DNA from: Tepidamorphus sp.
Lineage (GTDB): Bacteria; Pseudomonadota; Alphaproteobacteria; Rhizobiales; Tepidamorphaceae
Length of the DNA: 35,950 nt
NCBI GenBank assembly: GCA_028280885.1
Contig: JANQKY010000101.1
Location: forward strand, 1-35,950
Reading direction: 5' to 3'
The translations under genes and the position numbers were made by a program. Position 1 is the stretch's first letter; each line of letters starts with the position of its first letter. The notes beneath the pieces were generated by a model. It made no database searches. It was not told the DNA's origin and saw only the letters and a list, made by a program, of their open reading frames with translations. This document shows, one piece after another, positions 17,025-24,203 of the stretch.

Positions 17025-18791
17025 CTAGTAGGACACGCTGAGCGTCTTGGCATCGCCGACCGGCGTCATCTTCGGCATCACGCCGAGGATCGGTGCGACC
17101 CGCTCGATGATGCGCCCGGCGGTCGGCGCAACATTCCAGCCGGAGGTGCGATAGCCATGGGTCTCCGTGATGCCCTTGGGTTCGTCAAGCATCACGAAGA
17201 CGAGATATTTCGGATTGTCGGTGGGAAACGTGCTCAGGAAAGTCGTCAGCACCTTCTTACCATTGTAGCGCCCGTTGACGACCTTCTCCGCCGTGCCGGT
17301 CTTGCCCCCGACGCTGTAGCCGGGAACGTTGGCCTTCTTGGCGGTGCCCTTTACCACATTGAGCCGCATCAGATAGCGCATCATCTCGCTCGTTTCCGGC
17401 CGGATGACCGGTCTTGCCAGCTTCACCGCGTCACTCTTGGAGCGCGGCGAAAAGGTCGGCGGGATCAGCAGGCCGCCATTGACCAGCGCCGCGCCGGCGG
17501 CGACCGCCTGGATCGGCGCGACCGACATGCCGTGCCCGAACGCGATCGTCATGGTGCTCACCTCCCGCCAGGGATCGGGGATGATAGGCGCACCGGATTC
17601 GGGCAGTTCGGTGGTCAGGCGATCGAAAAAGCCGAGTTTGCGCAGGAAATCCTGATGCCCGTCCACACCCACGGCAAGCGCCATGCGCGCCGTGCCGATA
17701 TTGGAGGAGTGGATATAGATGTCCTCCACCGACATGATGCGGTTCTGGGCATGATAGTCGCCGATCGTGTTGCCGCCGACGCGGATCGCCGCGCGCGCGT
17801 CGAAGGTCGTTTGCATGCCGATCCGGCCGGTATCGAGCGCCATCGCCGTGGTGAAGGCCTTGAACGCCGAGCCGAGTTCGTAGACGCCGGTGGTCACCCG
17901 GTTGATCCGGTCCTTGTCGAGCGCCTCGACGGGCCGTTCCGGATCGAAGTCGGGCAGCGAGACCAGCGTCAGCAACTCGCCGGTGTGAACGTCCATGATC
18001 GCGCCGGCCGCCGCGATCGTGTTGAACTTGTCCATGGCGGCGAGCAACTCGTCACGCATCGCGTGCTGGGCGCGCAGGTCGATCGACAGCTTGACCGGCT
18101 CAAGCCCCGTGTCGCGGGCGAGCCCGGCCGAATGCAGGGCGCCAAGCCATTCCGAATCAAGGTGTTTTTCGTATCCGGCGATGCCCTGGTTGTCGATATT
18201 GACATAGCCGAGCACATGCGAGGTGATCGGCCCGGCCGGATAGACGCGCTTGTTCTCCTCAAGGAAACCGATGCCGGGAATGCCGCGATCATGCAGCGCC
18301 GCCTTTTGCGCCGGCGTGATCTCGCGGTCGATCCAGACGAACTCTTTGCCGCTGGTCAGCCGGCGGCGCAAGGCGGGCCGGTCGAGGCCGGGCAGCACCG
18401 CGGTGATGTCTTCAATGGTCCGGTCGACATCGATGATCTTGACCGGCTCGGCATAGAGCGAGGGCACGTTGATGTCGGTCGCCAGGATGTTGCCGGCCCG
18501 GTCGAGGATATCGGGGCGGGCGTGGCTGACCTGCTGGCCGGGATCGAGATAGTGGACCGGCGTCGACGGCGTCATCGTGGCGAGCAGCACCAGCCGTCCG
18601 GCGATCACCAGATAGATGGCCGCAAAGGCACACATCGCCAGGATCAGCCGGTTGCGCATCTGCCGCTCGCCCGCCCCCGCGCTGGCCTTGGCCGCAGCCG
18701 CGCCAGCCTTGGCAGCGCCCGCGCGCCTCGACGCCGGTGCACCGGTATCAGGGTTTGCTCTCGCTTTCAGAACTCCAGGCATACGCATCAC
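17025..18791 (-). CDS. ftsI: Septal transpeptidase FtsI (PBP3)
   Basis: FtsI is the class B penicillin-binding protein that crosslinks septal peptidoglycan with FtsW. The 588-residue product has a basic, Ala-rich cytoplasmic tail (1-45), one membrane anchor (about 48-72), a pedestal or dimerisation domain, and the transpeptidase domain. The three active-site motifs are present: SAFK at 308-311 (Ser308 as nucleophile), SSN at 362-364, and KTGT at 497-500. It begins 24 bp after ftsL. Its tail is longer than that of E. coli FtsI. Confidence 0.97.
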   Translation of the reverse strand: MMRMPGVLKARANPDTGAPASRRAGAAKAGAAAAKASAGAGERQMRNRLILAMCAFAAIYLVIAGRLVLLATMTPSTPVHYLDPGQQVSHARPDILDRAGNILATDINVPSLYAEPVKIIDVDRTIEDITAVLPGLDRPALRRRLTSGKEFVWIDREITPAQKAALHDRGIPGIGFLEENKRVYPAGPITSHVLGYVNIDNQGIAGYEKHLDSEWLGALHSAGLARDTGLEPVKLSIDLRAQHAMRDELLAAMDKFNTIAAAGAIMDVHTGELLTLVSLPDFDPERPVEALDKDRINRVTTGVYELGSAFKAFTTAMALDTGRIGMQTTFDARAAIRVGGNTIGDYHAQNRIMSVEDIYIHSSNIGTARMALAVGVDGHQDFLRKLGFFDRLTTELPESGAPIIPDPWREVSTMTIAFGHGMSVAPIQAVAAGAALVNGGLLIPPTFSPRSKSDAVKLARPVIRPETSEMMRYLMRLNVVKGTAKKANVPGYSVGGKTGTAEKVVNGRYNGKKVLTTFLSTFPTDNPKYLVFVMLDEPKGITETHGYRTSGWNVAPTAGRIIERVAPILGVMPKMTPVGDAKTLSVSY

Positions 18792-18815
18792 GAAACCGCC
18801 CCACCAAAAACGCCA

Positions 18816-19163
18816 CTACTGAATCGTCCGTTCGTCACCGCCGGCGAACCCGCCGAGCGGATTGACGTCCGCCGGATTGATGTCGATCGGCCGCATCGGC
18901 AATTGCTCGACGACGGAGATCTGTTCGACCGCCAGCCGCGACAGGTCCAGGTAGCGCTCCGAGAGTTCCTGGATGCGGCTCGGCTGGTCGAGATAGTTCC
19001 ATTCGGCCCTGAGCACCGCGATCATCTCGCGCTCGGCCGCGATTTCCTTGCGCAACTCGGCGATGTAGCGCGCCTGCGACTGGGATTCGCCCTTCAGCCG
19101 ATAAAGCCCAACGGCGGCGGCGACGACCAGGACGATGGCGATCAGGCTGACGACACGGCTCAT
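18816..19163 (-). CDS. ftsL: Cell division protein FtsL
   Basis: FtsL is a small bitopic divisome protein that joins FtsQ and FtsB and activates FtsWI. The 115-residue product has a near N-terminal membrane segment (about 4-22). A charged region follows with heptad character and the segment AELRKEIAAEREMIAVLRAE (about 35-54), a likely coiled coil, then NYLDQPSRIQELSERYL, a short conserved stretch seen in alphaproteobacterial FtsL. Position between rsmH and ftsI, with a 4-bp overlap with rsmH, supports the call more than sequence alone could for this fast-evolving family. Confidence 0.93.
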   Translation of the reverse strand: MSRVVSLIAIVLVVAAAVGLYRLKGESQSQARYIAELRKEIAAEREMIAVLRAEWNYLDQPSRIQELSERYLDLSRLAVEQISVVEQLPMRPIDINPADVNPLGGFAGGDERTIQ

Positions 19164-20197
19164 TGCGGATGCCTCGGCTCAAGGTCTGGGAGCGCCGGAA
19201 CGCCAAGCGCCTTCAGGTCGATCGGCCGGGCCGGCTCATTGGTCCGTTCGCCGCCGCGCAGCCGCGCCGAGCGCGCACGCGGATTGGCGTCGGTCTCCGG
19301 CTTCGACGGCGAGACGGCCTGACGCGGCACGAGCGTGAAGGTCGGCGCCTCCGTCTGCACTTCCGGCATGTGCCGCGAACCACGCACCGTCTTCGCGCGC
19401 TCGGCCAGGAACCGCTTGACGATCCGGTCCTCCAGCGAATGGAAACTGACGACCGCAAGCCGCCCGCCCGCCTTGAGGATCCGCTCGGCGGCGGCCAACC
19501 CCTCGGCGAGTTCCGACAACTCGCCATTCACGAAAATCCTGAGCGCCTGGAAGGTGCGGGTCGCGGGATGCTTGCCGTCGCGGCGCGGCCCCACGGCGCG
19601 GGCGACGATCTCGGCAAGCGCCGCCGTCGTGGCGATTTCCGCGTCCGCCCGCGCCCTGCCGATCGCGCGCGCCACGGCACGCGATTTCTTCTCCTCGCCG
19701 AGCACGAAGATCAGCCGGGCGAGATCGCCCTCGCCAAGCGTGTTGACCACATCGGCCGCGCTCGGCCCCTCGCCGCTCATGCGCATGTCGAGCGGCCCGT
19801 CCTTCTGAAACGAGAAGCCGCGGCCTGCCTGATCGAGCTGCATCGAGGAGACGCCGACATCGAGCGTCACGCCGTCGACGAGATCGCAGCCCGCATCGCG
19901 GGAAATCGTATCGAGCGCCGAGAACCGCCCCTTCACCAACGACAGGCGATCGCCGTAGGACGCCGCCATTTCGGCTCCACCGGCAATCGCCGTCGGATCC
20001 TGGTCGATCGCGATGACCCGGCAGTCGGCGGCGTCCAGAATGGCGCGGGAATAGCCGCCGGCGCCGAACGTGCCGTCCACATAGAGGCCGCCGTCGCGGG
20101 GTTTAAGCGTCTCGATGACCTCGTTCAGGAGAACCGGAATGTGGCGGGCCGGTCCGCCAGCGGTCTCGCACAAGGGAGTGCCGCGACCCGCCATCAT
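19160..20197 (-). CDS. rsmH: 16S rRNA (cytosine(1402)-N(4))-methyltransferase RsmH
   Basis: RsmH (MraW) uses S-adenosylmethionine to methylate N4 of C1402 in 16S rRNA. The 345-residue protein begins with HIPVLLNEVIETLKP, and has the SAM-binding motif VDGTFGAGGYS, DGVTLDVGVSSMQLDQAGRG, and the C-terminal RLAVVSFHSLEDRIVKRF. ATG codons occur at 20197 and 20194; the first forms the 4-bp overlap with mraZ and is preferred. The C-terminal tail is rich in arginine. Confidence 0.97.
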   Translation of the reverse strand: MMAGRGTPLCETAGGPARHIPVLLNEVIETLKPRDGGLYVDGTFGAGGYSRAILDAADCRVIAIDQDPTAIAGGAEMAASYGDRLSLVKGRFSALDTISRDAGCDLVDGVTLDVGVSSMQLDQAGRGFSFQKDGPLDMRMSGEGPSAADVVNTLGEGDLARLIFVLGEEKKSRAVARAIGRARADAEIATTAALAEIVARAVGPRRDGKHPATRTFQALRIFVNGELSELAEGLAAAERILKAGGRLAVVSFHSLEDRIVKRFLAERAKTVRGSRHMPEVQTEAPTFTLVPRQAVSPSKPETDANPRARSARLRGGERTNEPARPIDLKALGVPALPDLEPRHPQ

Positions 20198-20700
20198 TCC
20201 GTTACTCCACTGCCGGCACCGCCATCGGGGCCACTGCCGGGCAGCCCGCCCTTGGACAGGCTGCTCATGTATTGCTTCAGCTCGCGCACTTTGGATCTGG
20301 CCTCCTCCTGGCGCTGAGCGAAGCGATCGGGCTCCCAGATCTGGAACTTGTGGCCAAGCCCCACGAAGGCGACGCGATTGTCGATGCCCGCCCAGTCCTT
20401 GAGCCGGTCGGTAAGGGAGATGCGGCCTTCCGCGTCGAGCTTGAGGATCTCGCTGTCGCCATAGAGCTGGGTCGACAGAAGGTCGTGCTCGTCGGAATAC
20501 CGGGGCATGCTGTCGAGCAGCCCGTTGATCTCCTCGACCAGCCGGTTCCCGCCCGCATCAAGCGCGGCAATGCCGAGAGCCGGATAGACATAGACGCCAT
20601 CGAAGCCGTCCCGCGCCAACGCGGCCCGGAACGTCGCCGGCACGGAGACCCGTCCCTTGGAATCGATCTTGTTCGTGAAAGACGACACGAACCGATCCAT
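20194..20700 (-). CDS. mraZ: MraZ, transcriptional regulator of the dcw cluster
   Basis: MraZ is a DNA-binding protein with two SpoVT/AbrB-like half domains that assembles into rings. In E. coli it represses its own operon by binding TGGG direct repeats upstream of mraZ. This 168-residue product starts FVSSFTNKIDSKGRVSVPAT, and the second half carries LKLDAEGRISLTDRL, the two AbrB-type repeats. The C-terminal tail (QYMSSLSKGGLPGSG) is longer than in E. coli. GGAGG lies about 11 nt before the ATG at 20700. Four TGGG boxes at 20899-20932 are the obvious operator. Confidence 0.97.
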   Translation of the reverse strand: MDRFVSSFTNKIDSKGRVSVPATFRAALARDGFDGVYVYPALGIAALDAGGNRLVEEINGLLDSMPRYSDEHDLLSTQLYGDSEILKLDAEGRISLTDRLKDWAGIDNRVAFVGLGHKFQIWEPDRFAQRQEEARSKVRELKQYMSSLSKGGLPGSGPDGGAGSGVTE

Positions 20701-20744
20701 GACTGATCCCGCCTCCCGGCCTCACACGCACGCACTACTGGGAA

Positions 20745-20758
20745 CCGGTCCGGACCGG
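20745..20758. other. 14-bp perfect palindrome close to the mraZ start
   Basis: CCGGTCCGGACCGG is its own reverse complement. It lies 45 bp upstream of the mraZ ATG, between the start and the larger leader hairpin. It may be a protein site or simply GC-rich chance; nothing nearby decides. Confidence 0.4.
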
Positions 20759-20768
20759 AAGGTGCGGA

Positions 20769-20796
20769 GTTGGGTCGCGCCGCCACGCGACCCAAC
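20769..20796 (-). promoter_or_regulatory. 11-bp perfect hairpin in the mraZ leader
   Basis: GTTGGGTCGCG (20769-20779) and CGCGACCCAAC (20786-20796) pair perfectly around a 6-nt loop, about 70 nt before the mraZ start codon and inside the predicted untranslated leader. There is no T-run, so it is not a standard terminator. It could be an attenuator, an RNA stability element, or an operator. Confidence 0.55.
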
Positions 20797-20898
20797 ACCT
20801 CGGTATGCCATTGCCGCCTGGCCTCAGGCCCGCTCTGGCGATGCCGAACCGCGCCCCCGCGGTCTGGACACCCCCTGCAAGGGCAATTGGCCTTTGCA

Positions 20899-20932
20899 TG
20901 GGATATAATGGGATAGCATGGGCTGGCATGGG
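20899..20932. promoter_or_regulatory. MraZ operator: four TGGG boxes at 10-bp period
   Basis: TGGG occurs at 20899, 20909, 20919 and 20929 on the plus strand, an exact 10-bp period. This matches the known MraZ site, direct TGGGN repeats with 5-bp spacers. The boxes lie about 200 bp upstream of mraZ and overlap the predicted promoter, which fits autorepression of the whole dcw cluster. Relative to mraZ transcription the boxes read CCCA on the coding strand. Confidence 0.8.
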
Positions 20933-20938
20933 GGTCAA
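20910..20938 (-). promoter_or_regulatory. Candidate mraZ (dcw) promoter
   Basis: On the minus strand TTGACC (20938-20933), a 17-bp spacer, and TATCCC (20915-20910). The -35 element is good and the -10 element is poor. Overlap with the TGGG boxes is what an autorepressed promoter should show. It implies a leader of about 200 nt containing the hairpin at 20769-20796. Confidence 0.4.
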
Positions 20939-21085
20939 TCGGCTGGCCACATTTCTCCCCGGGCCTGGACGCACCGGATCGTTAACCTTTCCGGAGTGTT
21001 ACCCAGACGCCTTAAGATCCGGTTGATTCCTCGGCGAGTTTCGCTCGCCCTCATCCAAGGAATTGCTTTAGTTGAGGAAAATAGA

Positions 21086-21484
<399 letters not shown>

Positions 21485-21490
21485 TCGACG

Positions 21491-21521
21491 AGAATAAGGG
21501 CGTTTGAAAGCGAAAGGTCAA
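21491..21521 (-). promoter_or_regulatory. rnpB promoter
   Basis: On the minus strand CTTGACC places TTGACC at 21521-21516, and an AT-rich -10 (TTATTC or TATTCT, 21497-21491) follows after 18-19 bp. The -10 ends 7 nt before position 21484, the 5' end inferred independently from the P1 helix. Confidence 0.65.
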
Positions 21522-21545
21522 GACCGCCTGCGGCGAATTAGCGAA

Positions 21546-21559
21546 TTGATGGCCATCAA
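21546..21559. other. 14-bp palindrome upstream of rnpB and the small membrane peptide gene
   Basis: TTGATGGCCATCAA is a perfect palindrome located between the divergent rnpB promoter and the small plus-strand gene at 21659. It may be a regulator site; no factor can be named. Confidence 0.3.
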
Positions 21560-21658
21560 AGACGCGATAAGAGTCCCGGCGCCAGATGACACGCCATGAT
21601 CCTCCGCAACGGTGGGGATAACGATCAGGCTTGTTCATTACGAGAGGACGATATTGAT

Positions 21659-21787
21659 ATGGCTGGTTCAATGCTTTCCGCGCTTGGTATTTTTCTCGGC
21701 GGCCTCGGTCTGTTCTTCGCCGGCGCCGGGGCCATATGGTGGGTGTCGCTCTACGACAAGCAGTCGAAGAACACCGCAGCCAGGTAA
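21659..21787 (+). CDS. Small single-span membrane protein (42 residues), unknown function
   Basis: I do not recognise a named family. The ATG at 21659 is preceded by GAGAGGA about 9 nt upstream, a good ribosome site, which is why I prefer it to the in-frame ATG at 21596. The 42-residue product is MAGSM followed by a hydrophobic Gly/Leu/Phe-rich segment (about 6-31, containing LGIFLGGLGLFFAGAGA). A short charged tail SLYDKQSKNTAAR probably faces the cytoplasm. It is divergent from rnpB and ends 18 bp before the convergent MFS gene. Composition and a clear ribosome site support a real gene, but only conservation would prove it. Confidence 0.6.
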   Translation: MAGSMLSALGIFLGGLGLFFAGAGAIWWVSLYDKQSKNTAAR

Positions 21788-21805
21788 CGAGTGGGGTGGC
21801 GTTCT

Positions 21806-23353
21806 CTACCCGGTCGCTGGCCGCCGGCCCCATGTGATCACCGCGACCAGCACAGCCCCGATCGAGCACGTCACCAGCAGATACCACATCGCGCCGCCAT
21901 AGCCGGTCATGAAGGCATCCTTGAACAGCGGCAGTATCTTGTCCTCAAGGCCGGGCGACACCTTGGACAGCGCCGTGTGCGCCTGGCTCGGATCCGACAG
22001 AAGACTGTGGACCAGATGCCGGTCCTGGCCGGTGATCGAGACGCCGTTAGCGGCAAGCGAGGCGTCGAGCGCCCGCTTCTCCAGGGTCTCGAAAACGGTG
22101 CCCGCGATCGCAAGCCCGACGCCCGACCCGACGTTCCAGACCGAATAGAGCACACCGATGACGAGGCTTGCCCGTTCCGGCGCAAACGGCGACGTGGCCG
22201 CAACGGCGGACGAAGCCTGCTGAAGTCCCCAGCCGAGCCCGAACAGCCCGAGCCCGACGAGAACCATCACGGCCGGGCTGTTCGGCAGGAAAAAGATCTG
22301 CACGAGCGCCGACACGGCAAGGCAGACCTGGCCGGCGAAGATGAACCGCATCGGGCCGAGGTCGTCGACCAGCCTGCCGATCAGCGGCGGCACGATCACC
22401 ACCAGCGCCGAAATCGGCAGCAGCATCAGGCCGGCGATGAAAGGCGGCTCGTTGCGGACGGTCTGCAGGTAGAGCGCGGCGAAGAAGGTGCCGACCGTGA
22501 TGAAGCCGCCGAGCGTGATCGCGATCACCGAGCAGGCGAGAAACGTCGGATGGCGGAACAGCTCGAAGCGAATGATCGGCTGCGCGACCCGCTGTTCGAT
22601 CACGACGAAGGCGCCGAGCAGGATGACGGCCGCTGCCGCCATGCCGAGCGTGTAGGGCGAGGTCCAGCCCCACTCGTTGCCCCGCATGATGGCGATCAGC
22701 AACGCCGTCATGCCCGGCGTCATCACCGACAGTCCGAGCCAGTCGACCTTTTCGCTCCATTGCCGCGGCGTTTCGCGGATCGCCGGAAGCCCGATCGCAA
22801 AGCCCACGATCACGACGGGAACGTTGACATAGAACGCCCAGCGCCAGGAGGCCCAGCTCAGGAACGCGCCGCCGAGAACCGGGCCGATGGCCATGCCGAA
22901 ACCGGTGATGCTCATGAAGATCGCAAGCGCCCTGCCCTGCTCTTCCTGCGGAAAGTGGTGATTGACCAGGCCGACGGCGCAGGTCAGCAGGATCGCCCCG
23001 GTTATGCCCTGGACGAGCCGGCAGGCGATCAGAAACTCGGGACTGGGCGACAGGCCGGCCGCGAACGAGGCAAGCGCGAACACGATCGCGCCCGCATACT
23101 GTATTTTGCGGCGGCCGTAGATATCGCCGATCCGCCCCGTCGTGACCATGCACACGGTCAGCATCAGCACGAAGGCGTTGATCACCCATTGCAACTGATC
23201 CATCGAGGCATGCAGGTCGCGCTGGATGCCCGGCAGGATCGTGTTGACGATGGTGAAGTCGACGAAGACGATGAAGGAAATCAGGCTGATGCCGACCAGC
23301 GCGCGCCAGCGGTTGGGGTCGTCCTGTTCCATGTCGGTTTCCGATTGCGGCAT
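21806..23353 (-). CDS. MFS transporter of the DHA2 (EmrB/QacA-like) family
   Basis: Predicted proton-driven inner-membrane drug or metabolite exporter. From the ATG at 23353 the protein has 515 residues, the usual size for 14-helix DHA2 transporters. Helix 1 begins ALVGISLISFIVFVDFTIVN, and the loop after it carries the motif-A-like GRIGDIYGRRK. Motif C-type glycines (GFGMAIGPVLGGAFLSW) are visible further on. Starts at the ATG 23332 or the upstream TTG 23398 are possible because no ribosome site is clear. No adaptor (EmrA-like) or regulator gene is adjacent, so the substrate cannot be inferred. It converges on the small peptide gene. Confidence 0.85.
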   Translation of the reverse strand: MPQSETDMEQDDPNRWRALVGISLISFIVFVDFTIVNTILPGIQRDLHASMDQLQWVINAFVLMLTVCMVTTGRIGDIYGRRKIQYAGAIVFALASFAAGLSPSPEFLIACRLVQGITGAILLTCAVGLVNHHFPQEEQGRALAIFMSITGFGMAIGPVLGGAFLSWASWRWAFYVNVPVVIVGFAIGLPAIRETPRQWSEKVDWLGLSVMTPGMTALLIAIMRGNEWGWTSPYTLGMAAAAVILLGAFVVIEQRVAQPIIRFELFRHPTFLACSVIAITLGGFITVGTFFAALYLQTVRNEPPFIAGLMLLPISALVVIVPPLIGRLVDDLGPMRFIFAGQVCLAVSALVQIFFLPNSPAVMVLVGLGLFGLGWGLQQASSAVAATSPFAPERASLVIGVLYSVWNVGSGVGLAIAGTVFETLEKRALDASLAANGVSITGQDRHLVHSLLSDPSQAHTALSKVSPGLEDKILPLFKDAFMTGYGGAMWYLLVTCSIGAVLVAVITWGRRPATG

Positions 23354-23579
23354 GCGGCGCCCCCAATGCGTGGCGGTCTGTCTTCGGCAATGGGGCAAAC
23401 GCTAGCACGATGCCCGGCCCGCGCCGAGGGCCCGGCGGAAAATCGGGGAAGTCCGCCGGAAAATCCAGCCGACGCACTGGCGTCCGGTTTAACTCCGGCT
23501 ATGACACGGGCAGCGTGTGGAGCGCCACCTCTTCCTCGTCATCCCGGACGGCCGGCACGACGACAGGCCGTGCCAGGCG

Positions 23580-23789
23580 CCCTCACCCCGGCCCTTTGGG
23601 CCGCCCCTCTCCCGCCAAGGGGGAGAGGGTGCGAGTGCATCTGAGAGGCCGTACGGCGGATGCCACCGCCGGCGGACAGAAAACGCCTATACCGCACATG
23701 ATGTCGGTGCCTATTTGCCCGATCCGTCCGGCGCGCTCTTTCCCTCTCCCCCTGCGGGAGAGGGTCAGCCCGCAGGGCCAGGGTGAGGG
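23580..23789. repeat. Two inverted copies of a 48-50-bp GC-rich palindromic repeat
   Basis: Copy A (23580-23629) runs from CCCTCACCCCGGCCC to GGGGGAGAGGG. Copy B (23742-23789) is the reverse complement of the same unit with small differences in the loop. Each copy contains its own hairpin, CCCTCTCCC pairing with GGGAGAGGG. About 110 bp of unrelated sequence separates them. Such CCCTCACCC...CTCTCCC elements are widespread intergenic repeats in proteobacteria (general knowledge). The pair begins about 230 bp upstream of the MFS gene. Confidence 0.8.
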
Positions 23790-23814
23790 GTGAGGCACGG
23801 TCCGCGCAAGCGGG

Positions 23815-24024
23815 CGAAATGCGACAGCATTTCGAGTGCCGAACGCGCGAGAGTTGGAGCCCGCTGCCGGCAAAGCCGGCAGCGGAAGCATTGCTTCCGC
23901 AGGGCGGAAACGCGATGCGTTCAAACGCATCGCTGGGAGTCGAGCGCCGAGGGGCGGCCGGGCAAGGAATTCTGCGCGCAGATGTTCCCCACGCCCCGCC
24001 CTCAAAGGGCGCTTCCGGGGCGTG
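23815..24024. repeat. Array of five perfect or near-perfect hairpins in noncoding DNA
   Basis: Five stems follow one another: 23815-23834 (8 bp, GACA loop), 23861-23885 (11 bp, AAA loop), 23882-23900 (8 bp, ATT loop, sharing bases with the previous stem), 23912-23933 (9-10 bp), and 23990-24024 (8-bp outer stem CACGCCCC/GGGGCGTG with an inner GCCCT/AGGGC stem). The frames open here look nothing like proteins. This is the structured core of the roughly 850-bp gene-free stretch 23354-24203. Confidence 0.7.
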
Positions 24025-24128
24025 CGCACGGGTGCCGCGCCCTGTTTTCACATTGACGCTGAAGGATTGCCGGCATGCTGGGTCTTCGACCAAGTCGGGA
24101 TGATTATCGGAGCCGGCACTTTCTCCTC

Positions 24129-24173
24129 GGCCGTCATACCCGCACGTGTTCCACTGGTATCCGGTTCAGCGGG
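24129..24173. repeat. Inverted, diverged copy of the lpxC-downstream repeat
   Basis: This segment is the reverse complement of the unit near 158-200 with a handful of mismatches; both contain GTTCCACTGGT and CCGGTTCAGC when read in the same orientation. It shows that the repeat family at 112-375 is dispersed across this chromosome. It ends 30 bp from the pstB stop codon. Confidence 0.7.
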
Positions 24174-24203
24174 ACCGGGCAGTCGTCTATCCGACCGGAA
24201 AAC

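Noticed and set aside
20904..20909. Perfect TATAAT on the plus strand upstream of mraZ
   Set aside because: No -35 element lies at a suitable distance on that strand and no plus-strand gene follows. It arises from the spacer between MraZ boxes.
20981..21015. Possible CtrA site (TTAA half-sites at 20982 and 21012)
   Set aside because: The spacing of 30 bp does not fit TTAA-N7-TTAA, and only one half resembles TTAACC.
21021..21085. Intrinsic terminator for rnpB in the GGCGAG/CTCGCC hairpin at 21033-21049
   Set aside because: The 6-bp stem lies about 37 nt past the RNA end and has no T-run. Processing or termination elsewhere is more likely.
23790..24103. Overlapping plus-strand open frames across the hairpin array
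   Set aside because: The frames follow hairpin sequences, have arginine- and alanine-rich composition typical of noncoding GC-rich DNA, and lack ribosome sites.
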